This document shows, piece by piece, positions 40,998-55,511 of a DNA stretch of 64,000 nucleotides. The notes under the pieces are model-generated. The model was not told the DNA's origin. It was given only the letters and a program-made list of their open reading frames with translations, and did not search any database. Position numbers and translations under genes: made by a program. How positions within the stretch are numbered: the first letter of the stretch is position 1; every line of letters begins with the position of its first letter. Origin of the DNA: Monarcha castaneiventris obscurior (taxonomy: Eukaryota > Chordata > Aves > Passeriformes > Monarchidae); contig JAMPIT010000894.1 of NCBI GenBank assembly GCA_026261815.1, positions 58,747,647 through 58,811,646 of the forward strand, written 5' to 3'.

Positions 40998-43900
40998 TCC
41001 TGTTGCCATCCCTAAATGGAAAATATTCTGATAGCTCACAATTACTTTATTTAAAAAACCCAGATGATGTAATTTGTATTTATAATCACAAACATCTTGC
41101 TTCACAGCAGAATTACAAGCCACATTTTTCATGATATGACACATAAAGAATGAGCCGTATGTCTGCAAAACACCATATGTAAGTTGCTATGTAGAAGCAC
41201 AATCTTTGATTTTAAATATAATTCACAAGAACTGTTGTGTACTTAGTCATTCCTATGCCTTTCCTACTTGGAAGCAAAACACACTGGGGTCAGATTCAGT
41301 CACAGCTCAAGATAATATAACTCAGATTAGTTCACTGTGGTTACATTGGTGTGAAAACGTTTTGAAATCCCAAAACAAAAGCTTGTACTACAGATTATTT
41401 CAACTGATAAACCCCACAGTACTGCTATGTGGCATGCAGAAACGTAGGTCTTTCTCTGCTGCAGCCACTACCCTCCAGCAATTTCTCCCTTGCTAGAGAG
41501 ATCCATGCAATTTCCCCATTCAGGTGAAAGTTTATCCCTCTTGGCAAGCCATAAAACCTTCCTCCTCTGGGGCAGTGAAGGTAGTTTGAAACAAGAGAAT
41601 CCTTTATTTTCCATTGTTTCAATGATAATGTATTCTTTGGCACAAGAGGAAGGCAGTTTCCCTGTGGCCCCACTAGAACACAGCTTGTCCCACTGGCTGC
41701 CCACAGAGACAGAAGGATATTTCTTCCCTCTCAATGCAGCACCAGCTAAACAAAAGGGATGCACTATTACCAAATTTCTCTTTTCCATGGATCCTCTTTT
41801 ATTGTTAAATCCTGCCTGGGGTCTTATCTAGGACCTTTCTGGAGTTAACAGCTTTTTGATAGAAAAGATAAAAATTACATTTATAGAGATAACAGATATT
41901 CATATAAACACAGACTTCCAGATATTTTTGAATGTCACAGAAAATGGAATTCCTTCCTTTCTTGGCCTGCCTCCAAACTTGAAAACAGTTTTCAGAAATA
42001 AGGAAGTTTTTGTTTATTCTACAAACTTGTAAGATACCACCACCAAAGTAAAATGAACAAAAACTCTACTTCAGAAAATGTGAGATCATATTTTTAAAAT
42101 GTTACAGTAACAGTCATGGATGAGAGATTTAGAATTGGCAAATCTGTAGAGAATTGCCTTCATATACTGAGCAGGAAGGTTCACCTACACTAGGATGCCA
42201 AAGTATGACCTTGGGAATGATGTGCCAAGAAGTAAACCCAAGTTTCTAGAGAAGGCAGAGGGGATAGCAGTGGTGCTCAGGGACCACCTGGTCCCATTGG
42301 GCTGTGCTACACTGGCAGTACATTGGCCCTTCAGATCGATCCAGTGGAGTCGATACTAAAATACAGCTCGTACTTTCCTTGAGTGCTCCTGATACAAAGC
42401 TCCAAATAATACCTAACTCACCAGTGCCTAAATTTCTCTGATTTCCCACTTTTTTATTTTCTCTCCACTCCTTTGCAGCACCAGCTGCATTTGCTTCAAA
42501 GGCTCCAAGGAAAAGTCCGTCCATGTAAAGTCTAGTTTTGCAGTGAGACCTACAGCAGTTCTAACACCCTACAGAGTCACAGCATAGTCTGACCTGTGGA
42601 TGGTTTTACTTGTGGTCAAATACCTTGGGTTAAATAAGGCAATAGGCACTGCAGTTGATGTTAAACATGGTGAGTATTGGATAAGTCTGTGGTAGCTGTA
42701 AGGGCAAAAACTTTACAGTAACAGTAATGAGGTACAGCTTCTAGGTCTGCAGCTTCCAAGTTTCCAAGGATATTCTTTATTCTTCATGATCTCATCATCC
42801 TCTAAGAGCTTGTTATGGCGACTGCAAGTAAGACTGAACTTATTTTCACACATCCTGTACACTTTGCTATACTTAGTGTTTAGTGATATTAGAAGACAGA
42901 ATTTGGTGCAATGTATCCTCTCTGCTGTTCCCCTTTAGCACTGATAATATGTTGGATAGTCTTTGGTTTAATGCTAATGTAAAAAAAAACAATCCAAAAT
43001 CTAACAAACATTTCTATTTTAAATAAACAGAATATGAAGCTAAACTTCTCTATATTGACATTTTTAAGCAATGTCAGTTGTAGTGGTCTGGTGCAGAAGT
43101 AGATGTGAAATGCTTGAAGGCCTGATCTCTGCAACTGTAGTTTAATATTAGTGGTCAAATCTAAATTTTTGCCTAAAATAACTTATCTCAGTCTTTAAAA
43201 TTTTTAGAAAAAGACTGTGACTGGTAGTGAGAACAATGACATTTCAATTTTTTTCATAGAGGAATAAGATGGAAATATTTATTTTTTTGGTGTTCTTCAG
43301 GCTTCAGTCTTTAGAGTTTTTTCATTCTGTTGCACAAATCTGCAGCATTTGGAAAAGATCATATGCCTGGTGGGAGATATGTTGCCTTCTTTAAATATCT
43401 AACTGATTAAGGATACAGACCAATTTAATACTTTGGTCAAATTTTACTTCAATCTTGGTACTAAATTCTTTATAAAATAATCAAAATAATAGCATCTGGA
43501 TATGCCAAGATAAGGTTCTAAAACATGAGCTCTTTATCCTAAAAACGCGAGTGCAGATACATGCCTTGTTTTCTCATGCAATTACAGATTGAGTGCTTTC
43601 TGTATAGAAGCCTGACAAGCCCCCTTGGTTGTATGTCTTTCGGTATTGGGTTGACACATTTGTTTTCCATAACAGCAAAAGACACTTCTCTCCATTTTGA
43701 ATACCAGAAGAAATATGCCCACAGAGGCTTGAATTTGTGTTAGCCTTTAGAACAATGCCAATGGAACAACCTCAGAGCCTGGATGCACAGAAATCTCAAT
43801 GCCCATTGCAAATATACATCCCATTAAAATTAGTCTCACTTGAGACTTCTTGTTCTCAAGCAACTTAATTGCACACAAGCTGTGAAAACTTGCAGCTCAA

Positions 43901-46900
43901 GGTAAAACTAAGTGTCAAACACCGAACTGTTTATATTGCACTCAGAGTGCCAGTGATCCAGTTTAGCAATCAGCCAGAAGAAAAGAAATGAGGCTTTAAT
44001 CCTGGTCTCAACCTGTTGTACTTCAGTGGGCAGACCACTGCCAGAACAGGCAGGAGCATCTGTAAGAAAACAGTGCCTCAGAGCTGTCACAGAAGTGATG
44101 TCAGCCGTGGCCTTGGGGACAAGGCTTTCCCCTCTGGAAGCTCTTTCCAGGGGAGGGGAGAACCACTCCTCCTCAACAGCCCACCTCCTCAAATCTGTCC
44201 TTCCCTTCTCTCAAGATAGAAGGATACCAAGAAGTGAGAACCATTGGTGTACTTCTGTTGTATTCCATACAATAATATAGGAGGGATGCCACTTGATGTA
44301 AGTTGTATCATATTAAGCCTCACGGCAAGCCACTAGCCACCCATCAGGTGGTACAGCTTCATTACAGATTAAAGCATACTAGTGGCTTTGTGATTTAAGC
44401 CTCAGATTTATGATAGCCTTATCACAGGCTGGAATCCCAGGAGTGTCAGCTCTTCCTTCTGGAAAGAGAAAATTAGTATTATGCAGCTGGTTTTTATCCT
44501 CATTTCAAACAGGACATAGCTTTAAAAATAAAGGGTGTCTTTATGTGCGTGATTCCAAAGTACTTTCTTTAAAAGGGAAGGAGATTGGTTTAATTTTCAC
44601 CTTCCACTTGCTTTGAAAACTGAGCTGAACAAGTAATTGTAAATTATTTATAAAAATTAACTAAAAAAACCCCTAAAACAATACCCCAAATTACATATAC
44701 ATGCACATGTTTATACATGTTTATACACATATATGTGCTTGCATGATATTGTATTAACACTCCCTAAGAATAATTTATTGTTTCTTATATTGAATAGAAT
44801 ATAAAATACTTCAAAACATTACTCCCAGGCTTCAAAATAATACTTCAAAGCTTCAATACTCTTTCAGATTAGACAGCAATTAGTTTGGGGTCAAGTCCAC
44901 AAGAGTACAGAAGGCCTTGCAGATACTGCATGTACCGTGTTGCAATCCTGTGCAGGAGTCAGAGTGGAAATTCAAGGCATAGCATGCTTCTCCCTAAGTA
45001 CAGCTACACTATCCATGTTCCATCTCCCTTTTGACAAGGTCCCAGCCACAGCTCTTAGATATATGCAACCAGAAGTGGGAGACGTCAGAAAGTCTGAGCT
45101 CAGTTTGTAGGGGCTTATCCATTTGGCAGACAGCCTCACTCTAATGGTAAATCATCTCATATTTGGCCTGCAATCTCGGGGGCAAGATGCCAAAGCACAG
45201 AGCGTATTTCCCCAGCAGCAGATAAGCTGATGTATTCATAGTCTTTCTGTTGCCAGATCTGTTGTTTCATGTCTCATGAGAAGAGCTCCGACAGCTGCAT
45301 TGTCCTCCTAGAAGCTAGATGGTTGACTGACACTCCATTATGTTGCAGGAGAACTGATTACAGTTTCCTGGCATAGAGTTTCCAGGTTTTGTCACTTCAA
45401 AGTGAAATGTGCTGATGTGCCATCCTTTCTTTTAATCTGTATTTCAAGACAAAGTTGTACTGCCGGGTCAGCCCTAAAAATCCCTTTCTTTTGAAACTAC
45501 CTTTCTTCGTACTCATCTTGCACAAGCAGTGCTTTAAACAGTGTTGTTGAATTGTTGCTTAAATTAAAGGAGTTATGGTCTGGAGTTCTAGTTCTCCACA
45601 AACATACAGAACATTACTGCAACATGCAAGTGAAGGAATTTCCAGTCTCTCATTTATTCTTACATATAAACTTCACTTATTTAAGGTTGCGAGTCAGAAT
45701 TTAAAGGGCTGAAATTAATATCAAACCACTATTTTCCCTTGGCACTGAAATTATGTGTTATCTGTAATGCATTGAACACATAGTGACATGAAATTGTACA
45801 CCACTACAGGGCTGCCATACATTATTCATTAAAGGCTGAAGTTTCTAGTAACATGAGCATGTGTACTCCTATAATCTTTTCTAATGACACTAACCCTCTG
45901 AAGGCAGTAGGGCAACTTCACAGAGTAAAATTTCATATATCTTTGCAGTTTAAGGGCCTAATTAATTGTAAAAATTTCTAAGTTCATAAATAGAAGGACT
46001 GGAACTTCCAATGACTTTTTACAGTGACCACGGAGCATGGTCAAGATCTGCTGGTGTTACTTGACTAGATTCATCCCAGCTCCCCTGTGCTGAGAGATCC
46101 CTGGGTATATCTCTGATTAAGGTCTCCATGACCTTTTACAGGATGGGACACACAGCTGCTAGCAGAGTTTGCACTGAGTTTGTGTTCTACAGGAATAGAA
46201 CTCTATGGGGCAAATCAAACCTTTCATAGAATATCAGCAACTTCCTACCACCCCGTGTATAAATTGCTATGACTGCACAAACATAATTGCTATGACTGTG
46301 TTAAAGTTGCTCTCTGTGGGATTTGGAAAAGTTTATTATACACAAACACATCCTAAAGAGTAAAGATGGTGATAGTAATTAATTTCTCATCACCTAATAT
46401 ACTCTTTGTGGATCACAGCATGATAATAATACATAAAAATATTCCAAACCCTTTAAAATATTAATATTGACTTTCTACAAAGGCATTCTGTCTCTCAGTC
46501 TTGGTTATTAAACATTGTTGTGATTTCCTGCATTGTTTCATAAAAGGTTATGCCCCAAACTATCTCTCACTTGTCAGAAAACTCCTATCAATTAAAATAT
46601 TAAGCAGTGAAAATTTCACAGAAAATAACTATCTTAACTACTCATGCAGGACTGATTCACCATTAGATTACAAGTTGCAAGTAATTGATAAACTGTGCCA
46701 GCATCACTAAACCAGTTCACCAACACTAATCAAACAAAACTCTCATACATAAGCATGTACTGTTGATAGATCTAACTCCTGGAATAGATTCAGAAAACAA
46801 TCATTAATGAGTCAGATATTTAAAAATAGCTCCATTCAACAGCAGAGAAGAGTACTTGACTCTGATTCCAGGTTCCAGAGCAAGAAACAAATAAGAAAGT

Positions 46901-49900
46901 GCTGGTTTCGGTTAAAAAATAGCAACTTTATTACATTCCACCACCTCAGTACATTTATAATTTTTTTAGGGATTATAGATAGTATTCCCAGAATAATGCA
47001 AATTTCCATACAAATTTGCATTCAAGGATTTTGAACGTGATGAACCTCAATAATAGTTCCCATACTGTCCTCAGTTTTACACCTTGTTTGCTAATCTTTC
47101 TATTTATGATTGCTATTGCAGTGGTCAGTCAGACCCAAACAACATGAGTGCTGTCCAAGAGCAGGCCAAAGGAAGGCCCCTGCCCAGAAGGTCATGCTGC
47201 CAGCAGATCTGATCTAAAAAAGACAAGAGAGGCAGGAGCTCAGCTGTTATTCTGCAAGGGAAAAGCTAAAGGTAAAAGCAATTTGCTCAAAGCTCAAAGC
47301 ACACTGGATCTTCTCCCTCTGCCTTGGACTTGAGCTATAGGATTATGTTTTCTGTGGTGACAGAATGAACTCTGACAGCCTAAATCTGAATAATCCTGGC
47401 CCCAAGAATCACTTTTGTAATTGAAAACAATTGAGAGTACAGCATCATGGTTTTTTTCTCTCCTTTTTTTTTTTTTTTCTGCTTGAGTTGTTTTGTGGTT
47501 AAGCAAAATGTTTGCCGTGCTCCATCAAGAAAGAGCACACAGATGAGTTGCTGCCATGACATCTTGTCTAGGCAGCTCAGATGCTTTGGGAAAACACCTG
47601 TGATGCAAGTACATGTTGTGCTTGCAAACTTTGCCAAAGTAAACCTTTAATCCATGTGAACACTGCACTGCTCAGTCCTTTCTTCTTTCCCATTTTTTAT
47701 TACCAGATCCCTTTTCTGCAAATTATTGAATAAGAATTAAAGATGCATTTAACCTCAACGCAGCCCTATAGGCAGGGCTTGCTCACTTGAGAAAAAAAAA
47801 GGAATAAACATCCTGTTACTCTTTTGCTGGTTAGCACAAATGAAAACAGCTTGAGCACAGGCTGGTGGCAATGAGCCCGGGGTGTGATATTCTGCAACTG
47901 GAAACACTCACTTCTGATGTTCTGAACTTTAATAACTGTCATTATTGCTGTGTGGTGGCAACTCATTGGGCAACTGCTGGGCTTTACTGAGCATATTCTT
48001 CTCGTTGTCTGAGGCTGTCATGGGAAAAAAGTAATTTTAAGTGAAGGCTTCAAAAGAAGACAAAGGACTGTCCTTTCCCTACCATGAAAGACTCTAAGGA
48101 TGGTAAGTTAAAAATAATAAAAATAGAGCATGCTCTGTGTCTAGGGACCACAATACTACTCCGTACAACACTGATATGAGGAGGTGATGATGCCAAATTT
48201 TGCCAATCCTTTGGAACTAATCTGCCACAAAACAGCATATTAAACCCTTCTGCATGCCAAACAAACACCTACATCCAAAGCGAACTGGTACGGTCCCCGA
48301 AAAATGGAAGTCAAGGGTTGGCTTAGGGCATTTGTGTTACACTCAAGGTAACTGACAAAACTGAGAAAAGCATGGAAGGTCTTGAGGTCAGATTCCAGTC
48401 ATACTATGCTGGCAGGAAAATAAGAAGTTTAAATTTACATACTAATACAAGAGAAGTTTGCATGTGTATGGAGCCTAGTGTGCGTAGCAGGAAGGAAAAT
48501 GTAGCTGGGGGCAATTTTTCACAGATTGAAGCAAAGAAGGAGAAAGTGATCATTGGGAAAGCAAATACATAAAAGTCTACATAAAAGTGTCAGTATCAGA
48601 GATTTTAAGAAGAAATGTGAATGTAAGCATAAGCATGAGGAAGAGAAGAGTAATAGAGGTTTTCAGTAAGTCTTGAAAAAATCCTGGTTTGTTTTTTCTG
48701 TTGCCTCTGTTCCAAGTAAATGGTGACTGGGAGCAAATTGATGCATATATGTTCTGGGGACATTTCCTCTCTCATTACCAATACTTTTTGTTATTAGTTT
48801 CATGTAAGACTCAAGACTGGAAATTTTCATCCTAAAAGAAATTTGGTTCCAGCCTCAAGATTCTCAGCTTCTTTGTAAATAAAACAAATATTTCTAAATA
48901 AAATATTAAAATAAATGATATAAATTTAATTGGCTCCTATTATTTGTGAAGAGTGCTCTACCAAATAAAAAAAGGAAGATATAACAGCCTCTGAAAGAAA
49001 TAAACCCTTTTTCATTTGTTTGTATAGGGGATCCAGTTAGGTTTCTGTCATGGTTGTATCCACTGCATTTTAGTGCATTGTAGGTTGCATTTTAGTGATG
49101 ATGTAGATCTAGAGGCTTTTGCTCTGACCACCTCAGTCTGCTCATCTATTGCACCATATTACTTGCTAATGTAGACACAGCAAATTTTATATAAACCCCA
49201 AACATTTAGAACAAACAACATATATGTCTGAAAAATGATCAAATTATCCCAACCAGGTTTCAGACTGTATCGGAGTCTGGAGTTTTGACTACAAAGTGAA
49301 CTGCAAATTTTTTATCAAACAGTGAGTGTCTCAAAAGATGTGCTGCTATTTGCATTTTGATTACCACAGGACCTAATTCAAAGCTCATTAAATGCACTAA
49401 AGGAATTCATTCACTGGTCTCGAGTGTCCTTCCTTTCAGCTCATAATAATTTGCATGCTTGGGTAGGAAGGACCTAACCAACACAAAATTTTTGGTTTAG
49501 GATAAAAAAATCAAATTTTTAATGTTTGTGAACCATGAATATCTGCTCCTCTCTTGACACCAGTTAGGTATCTTTCAAATGATACAGGAATTCACAAAAA
49601 AAAGCAAGCTTTGGTTCCACATACACCCATAGCTGTTAAGATCTGGTCACCCTCAATGCCTGATACAAGTTGGAAAACAGTTATCATGGTACATGTGATG
49701 AAGTCCTACACTTGTCATTGCATTAAAAATATCTTGTGCATGTACATGACCTCATGAAAAAGTAGTAGAAGATAATTTACAAAAGGAAAATTACATGGAT
49801 TTTTATTTATTTTAGTTACTATTCACAAACTTTGCATCAGTACATCAAAAACCTCAGCTGGTAAAGCCATTTGAGTATGAAGGAGCAAGTGGAGTTTTAT

Positions 49901-52534
49901 GCCTGAGTAATGGTTTCAATTATGAACAAAGACCAATTTTCACATTTATAAGCAAATTTATATGTGCAACTATCCTTCTTCTGTTATGCAACTGTATTTT
50001 TTCTAATGACACAAACAGTCTCAGTCTGGGCAAAACATGATCCCGGATCTTTGCATGAATAGTCTAAGACATTACCTTTGATTTCAGTATAGCTGGTCCT
50101 GAAAGTTTCACCACCACTGAAAAATTTATTTATTACAGTAAAAATAAGTAAGTGAAAATGCCATTTCAAAATAACATAAGACTTTTGGCCTGCATACCTT
50201 TCTTTCTGCCATGGAAGATCTTGCAGGGTCATGGTTATAGCCATGGTCACTGATGTGCTTCAAAGGCTACAAACACTAATTTGGCAGCAACAGCCAACCA
50301 TCATGCCAAATCTGACTACAAATCCTTGTATTTCTGCTGTGTTTTTTAAAGAAATATAACTGAAAGGTGAAAAATTGTTCTTGGAGGGATTTTAAACTGG
50401 AGCCACACATCTGCGGTTATTGCCAAGTAAGTTTCAGGCAGCCCCTCCCATGGGGGCACAGGACATTTATCATTACCCTTGCTAAAAAAATCCTGAGCAT
50501 GCAAAATGCCAACAAAAACCTAAACAAAGAATGAACGAAAAATTAGCATTAAAGGCAGTGAGTTTAAGTTATGGAAATGTATATAATTTGTTTTGATTAT
50601 GATGATGATAAAATGTGGGTTTAAAAGGCTACTCTTGCAAATAATAACAACAATGAATGAATGAAGCACCAAGCATAAGTGCCAAGGAGAGAAAACAGAG
50701 ATCTTCAATAGAGGCGAATGGTTCAGGAGAGAACTTTGCTTGAAAGAACTGAGAGATATAATGGGTTCAGAATGCATATGGATAAACGAAGTCTTTCTGC
50801 CTAACTTTTCAGGTATATGATTCTGGGAAAATTTTAAACAAATCACAAAGACAGATGCAGGTTTAGCTTCACATAGGAGAGCACTCCCTCTGACACTGAG
50901 ATGGCCCCCATGCTTCTAGAAATATTTTCTTTGCTCCTTCTTCATAGTGCATGTAAAATGCATCATGGTGGTTGTAAAAATTAGTATTCAGTTCAGTGTT
51001 GCCTCAGGTATGGAGCATGCCCTTTTGGTGAGGAATAGTTAGGAGAAAATGGGTCCAAGAGTATGTATGACTCCATGGTGCTTAAGTACAATAATTGCAT
51101 GAAGAATATATGGGGTCCAAGTGAAAAACTGGTTAAAATGCTATTAAAAACAGACATGGGCATGTGTTGAAACACTTAGCTGAATTTGCAATTATACACA
51201 GCATTTGAAAGAAGTTTCGCAAAGCTCCAAAAGCTACACTGATGTCTTTAATTATAAAAAAACTCCAAAAACTAATAGTTCATATAAGTTCCAGCAACCA
51301 CCTGGAGAGGTTAATAAAATGTATCTTCTCTTGATGTCTTCTTCAAGGCATTTCCAGATTATAAAGTTTTTCTTACAAATGGTTAAAATTGTCTACAGAA
51401 ATATACTACTGTCTACCAAAACTCAGGTTTTTTAATAATTGTACATATATACATGCACCCCCCCACCCCTCCTATACATACACCTCCTATAGACACACCC
51501 CAGTACACATAAAATGTATATAATAGTATATATACTGTACTAGTGCACATTCTAGATATACTGTTTTATATAAACATATATAAGAAAAATGTTTTCTCCT
51601 GTTAAACACACTAACATTTTACCAGATAAGTGGAAGGACAGGAAGTATAATTTAAGTACTATGCTTTTCATAGGAGCAATTAATAGAAGAGATATCAAAA
51701 AAATATGTATTGTGACTTATAGTAATGTATAGCATTTAACAATGAATGAGAATTAAAAATGTCAAAGTAACTTCTAATATTCAGCAACAAATGACATCCC
51801 TATAAAATCAGATTATCTATGGGCATGATCTTAAATAATATGCTGCCATTTATTTTTCTCTCATAAATCACTATTTTTGTTTCTATTTTTTTACCACATT
51901 AGACACATATTTATTTGTTAAAAAAAAAAGGAAAGAAAGTATGTAACTATTACAACACCTATAATTTTTAGGTAGTGCAGCATTTAGCATTGGATGCAGC
52001 TGCTATTAATGCTTATTAAAGACAGCATGTACGGCATTATATACCCATTGCCAAAGTGCATATACGTTTATGTGATTAGGTGTATGTGAGAAAAACACCT
52101 ACAAAATCTGTTGCCAAATTACAGCAAAATTCTCCAAAGCCAAAGCTAATAGCCTTGGTTCATCCATTTTCTTCATCTTTGGATATCTATGCTCTATTCA
52201 GCAATAGAACTGGAACATGCCATTTTCTTTTTTCTTTTGTCTGTCTTGAGTTTACTACCTAGGGTTGCTTTTTTTTAAAAAAAATTTTGTATTGTGCACA
52301 TGAATGAAGGAGATTGTCCTTAGCTGGGCAAGTTAGTACATCTCAGTGAATTGGTTTCCATGAGTATAACACAGCAGCTTTTGCTCAAAGGCCTTAGACG
52401 TATCAAAGAAATCATACTATTTTTACATACAGCCATATTTTTTATTTGTAGGCAGACATTTCCCATCAAACCTTGGGAGTGAGATCACAAGTGCACTGTA
52501 CAGTGGTTTACATCCACCACTCAAGCACTGTGTG
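40654..52534. other. Long intergenic stretch without recognised genes or retroelements
   Basis: Nearly 12 kb of AT-rich sequence. I see the (AT)n microsatellite at 40943-40989, a CA/TA-rich patch near 44690-44745, a T run near 47463-47480 and a C/A-rich simple patch near 51445-51500. No reading frame here looks like an exon, and no CR1 or LTR is recognisable, which contrasts with the LTR cluster to its left. Confidence 0.6.
40943..40989. repeat. (AT)n microsatellite
   Basis: About 23 uninterrupted AT units. Confidence 0.95.
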
Positions 52535-53370
52535 GTTGACACACCTGAGGGACAGGAAGCCATCCATACGGACCTGGACAAGCTTGAGAAGTATGCCCAT
52601 GGGAATCTTGGTAGGTTTAACAAGGCCAAACACAAGGCACTGCACCTGGGTCAGGGCAATCCCAGGCATCAGTCTAAACTGGGGAATGAACAGATTGAGA
52701 GCAGCCCCACAGAGAAAGACTTGGGGTGCTGGTGGATGAGAGGCTGGACATGAGCCAGCAATGTGCACCTGGAGCCCAGAAAGCCAACTATATCCTGGGC
52801 AGCATCCAAAGCAGCATAGGAAGCTGGCTGAGGGAGGGCATTCTGCCCCTCTGCTCTGCTCTGCTCTGCTCTGGTGAGACCCCACCTGCAGTGCTGCATT
52901 CAGCTCTGGGGCCCCCAACACAATACGGACATTGACCTGTTGGAATGAGTTCAGAGAACACCACCAAGGTGACGGATGGAGGCACGTTCCCTGTGAGGGA
53001 AGGCTGAGGCAATTGAGATTGTTCAGCCTGAAGGCTTTGGGGCGACCTACTTGTGGCTGCCTCTTGCAAGAGGCGAGCCTGCAAGAAAGATGGAGAGATA
53101 CTCTTTATGACTGGGGATGGCTTCAAATTGAAAGAGAGTAGGTTTAGATTAGATATTACGAAGAAATTCTTTACTGTGAGAGTAATGAGGCACTGGAACA
53201 GGTTGCCCAGAGAAGGTGTAGATACCAGCAAGTGTCCAAGGCCAGATTGGATGGGGTTCTGAGCAACCTGGTCTGATGAAAGGTGCTCCTGCCTATGGGA
53301 GGTGGGTTGGAACTATATGATCTTTATTGTCCCTTCCAAGCCATTCTATGATTCTATTATTCTGTGATAA
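52535..53370 (+). mobile_element. CR1 LINE, 3' part with RT C-terminus, plus strand
   Basis: About 835 bases of CR1 in sense orientation. Translation in shifting frames gives the conserved end of the CR1 RT protein: [16 protein letters not shown] near 52675-52725, AQKANYILG near 52775, GDGFKLKESRFRLD near 53110 and MRHWNRLPRE near 53185. It ends in the CR1 3' terminus (TTCCAAGCCATTCTATGATT, then a TTCTATTATTCTGTGAT repeat). Frameshifts and stops show it is dead, and it is 5'-truncated. A CTCTG pentamer repeat lies inside at 52852-52875. Confidence 0.95.
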
Positions 53371-54783
53371 GCATTTTGTTGCAATGAGATGGATTTATAA
53401 CCTTGTATTAACAAATGCAACAAAAAATTAAAAACCAAGACTTTATTCAAAGTTGAGTATCTGAGCCATTTTCCCCCCACTATGAGGATAGATAAAGATA
53501 TTTTGCAGGTTTTGGCTTCTACAAATTAATGATATTTAAAACAAAGATTGAGCTGCTTGTATCAAATTTAAATGATCATGTACTTAATTGCTGTATAGAC
53601 AAGAAACTTCAGATACTTCAGCGTGTGAAAAAAAAAAGCCTCAGAAAGAAAATGTAGCATATACAGGGGAAAAAATGCCAAAGTTCAGATTAAGAAAATG
53701 GTAGATTAACAATAGCATAGTAGGCAACCCTCTTGCATACCCCACCTGAGGAAGCATTTGTGGCTACAAAAATATGTTCCTTTTGAGCAATATATATGTG
53801 GAAGGAGGCAGTGGCTCAACTTTAGGACTGCATTTTCAGAGAAACACATGGTGACTTAGCTCAGACTCATGCTCTGACCTCTCTTCACACTGAGAACCTT
53901 TTGATATAAAGCATGGGGAGACCTGTCCCTCTCTCTAAAGTATTTATAAACAAAGGATGCAGCACCTCCTTCTAGAGCATGGCTGCTACCACTGTGCTGT
54001 TAGTGCAGGCACAATCCCAATCTGCCAACTTCATGTTCATTTAAGAAGACCTGGCAGCCATCAAAATTTAGATCATACTAGTCCTGAGTAAACAAAAATT
54101 TGGAAGTTTTCAGAAAAAAAAAAAAACAACAACCAAAAAACAAAGACAACCAGCCAAAAAAAATCCAACCAAACCAAATCAAAACCAACCAAAGAAACTC
54201 CACCCTGAAATTATGGATTTTTTCGACTGGATTTTTCTTTCTCCCAAACTGGAGCTATTTTAAAATCCTATTTCTTTAGTGTCCTTCCAAAGCAGAGAAA
54301 AATCTCTCCTTCATACCTACAAATTAAAGTTGCTTTCTCTTTATTTGCACAGGCCACTAAAGCATCCCTATGCTCCTTATGCTTCAAAAACTTCAGCTTG
54401 CACAAGAACTGTTATATCTGAGTTACATCAAGTACTGTTCACTCTGGTTCATAGACAGCAATTTCCTTGCAAAGTTTTGTATTATTAATCCCTTGGTAAG
54501 CTGAAAGAAAAAATATCTGGTTCTAAACTCCTCATAAAGTAAAGAATGGAAATCCACTCTCGTGGGAGCAGGGAAGGGGGGAAATCTTATCTGTGAAATT
54601 TTAACCATATATATGAACAGTGCTGTTTGAACTAAAAGAATAAAAATTGAAGTGAATTTCAGCTCCTAATAAATACAATTAACTAAAACATTTACAACAA
54701 GGTGGATGTTTTTAACATAAATGCTAGGCCATTTTTAATAAGAAAACACTCATTCATATGTCTTAGCTAATTTGATCCTGATA
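53371..54783. other. Intergenic DNA
   Basis: AT-rich sequence with an A/C-rich simple stretch (AAAC, CCAAAA runs) at about 54113-54195. No gene is seen. Confidence 0.55.
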
Positions 54784-55511
54784 TGATAGGTATTACCCTC
54801 TCCCCTATACCACACTGCTCTGCTGGCCGCCCGGGGGCCTGGCAAGCGACGGCGGCTGGTGCTCCGGCCACACGAAGAACAAAGCCTTCTGCAGTAGCTA
54901 GAAGCTCTGAGCAAAGCAGCCTGGAAGAGGCTCGCAAGGGAGCTGGCTGCGGTGGGGTTGTTGCCGAGCAACCCAGCGAGGGCAAGGAAGCAAAGAGGGA
55001 CTCCTTGGCTGTCTACATTCCCAGATTTATTACTGCCCCTCGGGAGCAGAGCATCCATCCCAAACGAAGACAACCGAAAAGGAGCGCACAAGGTCAGTTG
55101 CATGCCCTTTTAAACTGGGGGCGGAGAAGGGGCGGAATAAAGGGATGGACAAATAGGGAAATGATGGGAGATGACAAGGCACAAATCATTGAAAGGTAGG
55201 GGAGGAACACATTCAAACAGACCAATGGGGAACATAACTGAAAGGAACTTTCCAGAACTTACTAAATATGCAACACGCTACATGAATAAACAGAAGGATT
55301 TGAACCAACGGGTAGCGCAAGAACATAGTAACTTCTAGAACTTGGGAAGGAGAAGTTGTTGGGGGTGACACCCAGTGGGTGTCGGTTTCAAACCTCGGTC
55401 TCGCTCTCGGATCCGCCCTCAGGGTTGGAGTCCCGGGCAGGAAAATCCACCCACTTTATGTCACTCAGTCACCCATGACTCACTGGGCTGGGTCACCGCA
55501 ACACCCCAACA
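54784..55511 (-). mobile_element. Probable solo LTR, minus strand, GC-rich
   Basis: Read on the minus strand it begins TGTTGGGGTGTTGCGGTGAC at 55511 and ends ATACCTATCA at 54784, with TG...CA termini. A promoter-like GTTTAAAAGGGC lies near 55110, an AATAAATC polyadenylation signal near 55030, and a GC-rich CpG-bearing U5-like part lies at 54810-54990. The GC content is far above the surroundings. No target duplication was found at these borders. A host CpG island or first exon is the alternative, but the terminal dinucleotides and promoter-to-polyA order favour an LTR. Confidence 0.55.

Noticed and set aside
54750..55199. 117- and 138-codon frames on opposite strands near 55 kb
   Set aside because: Both lie in the GC-rich LTR-like block, overlap each other and show no domain or signal. 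GC content alone explains their length.
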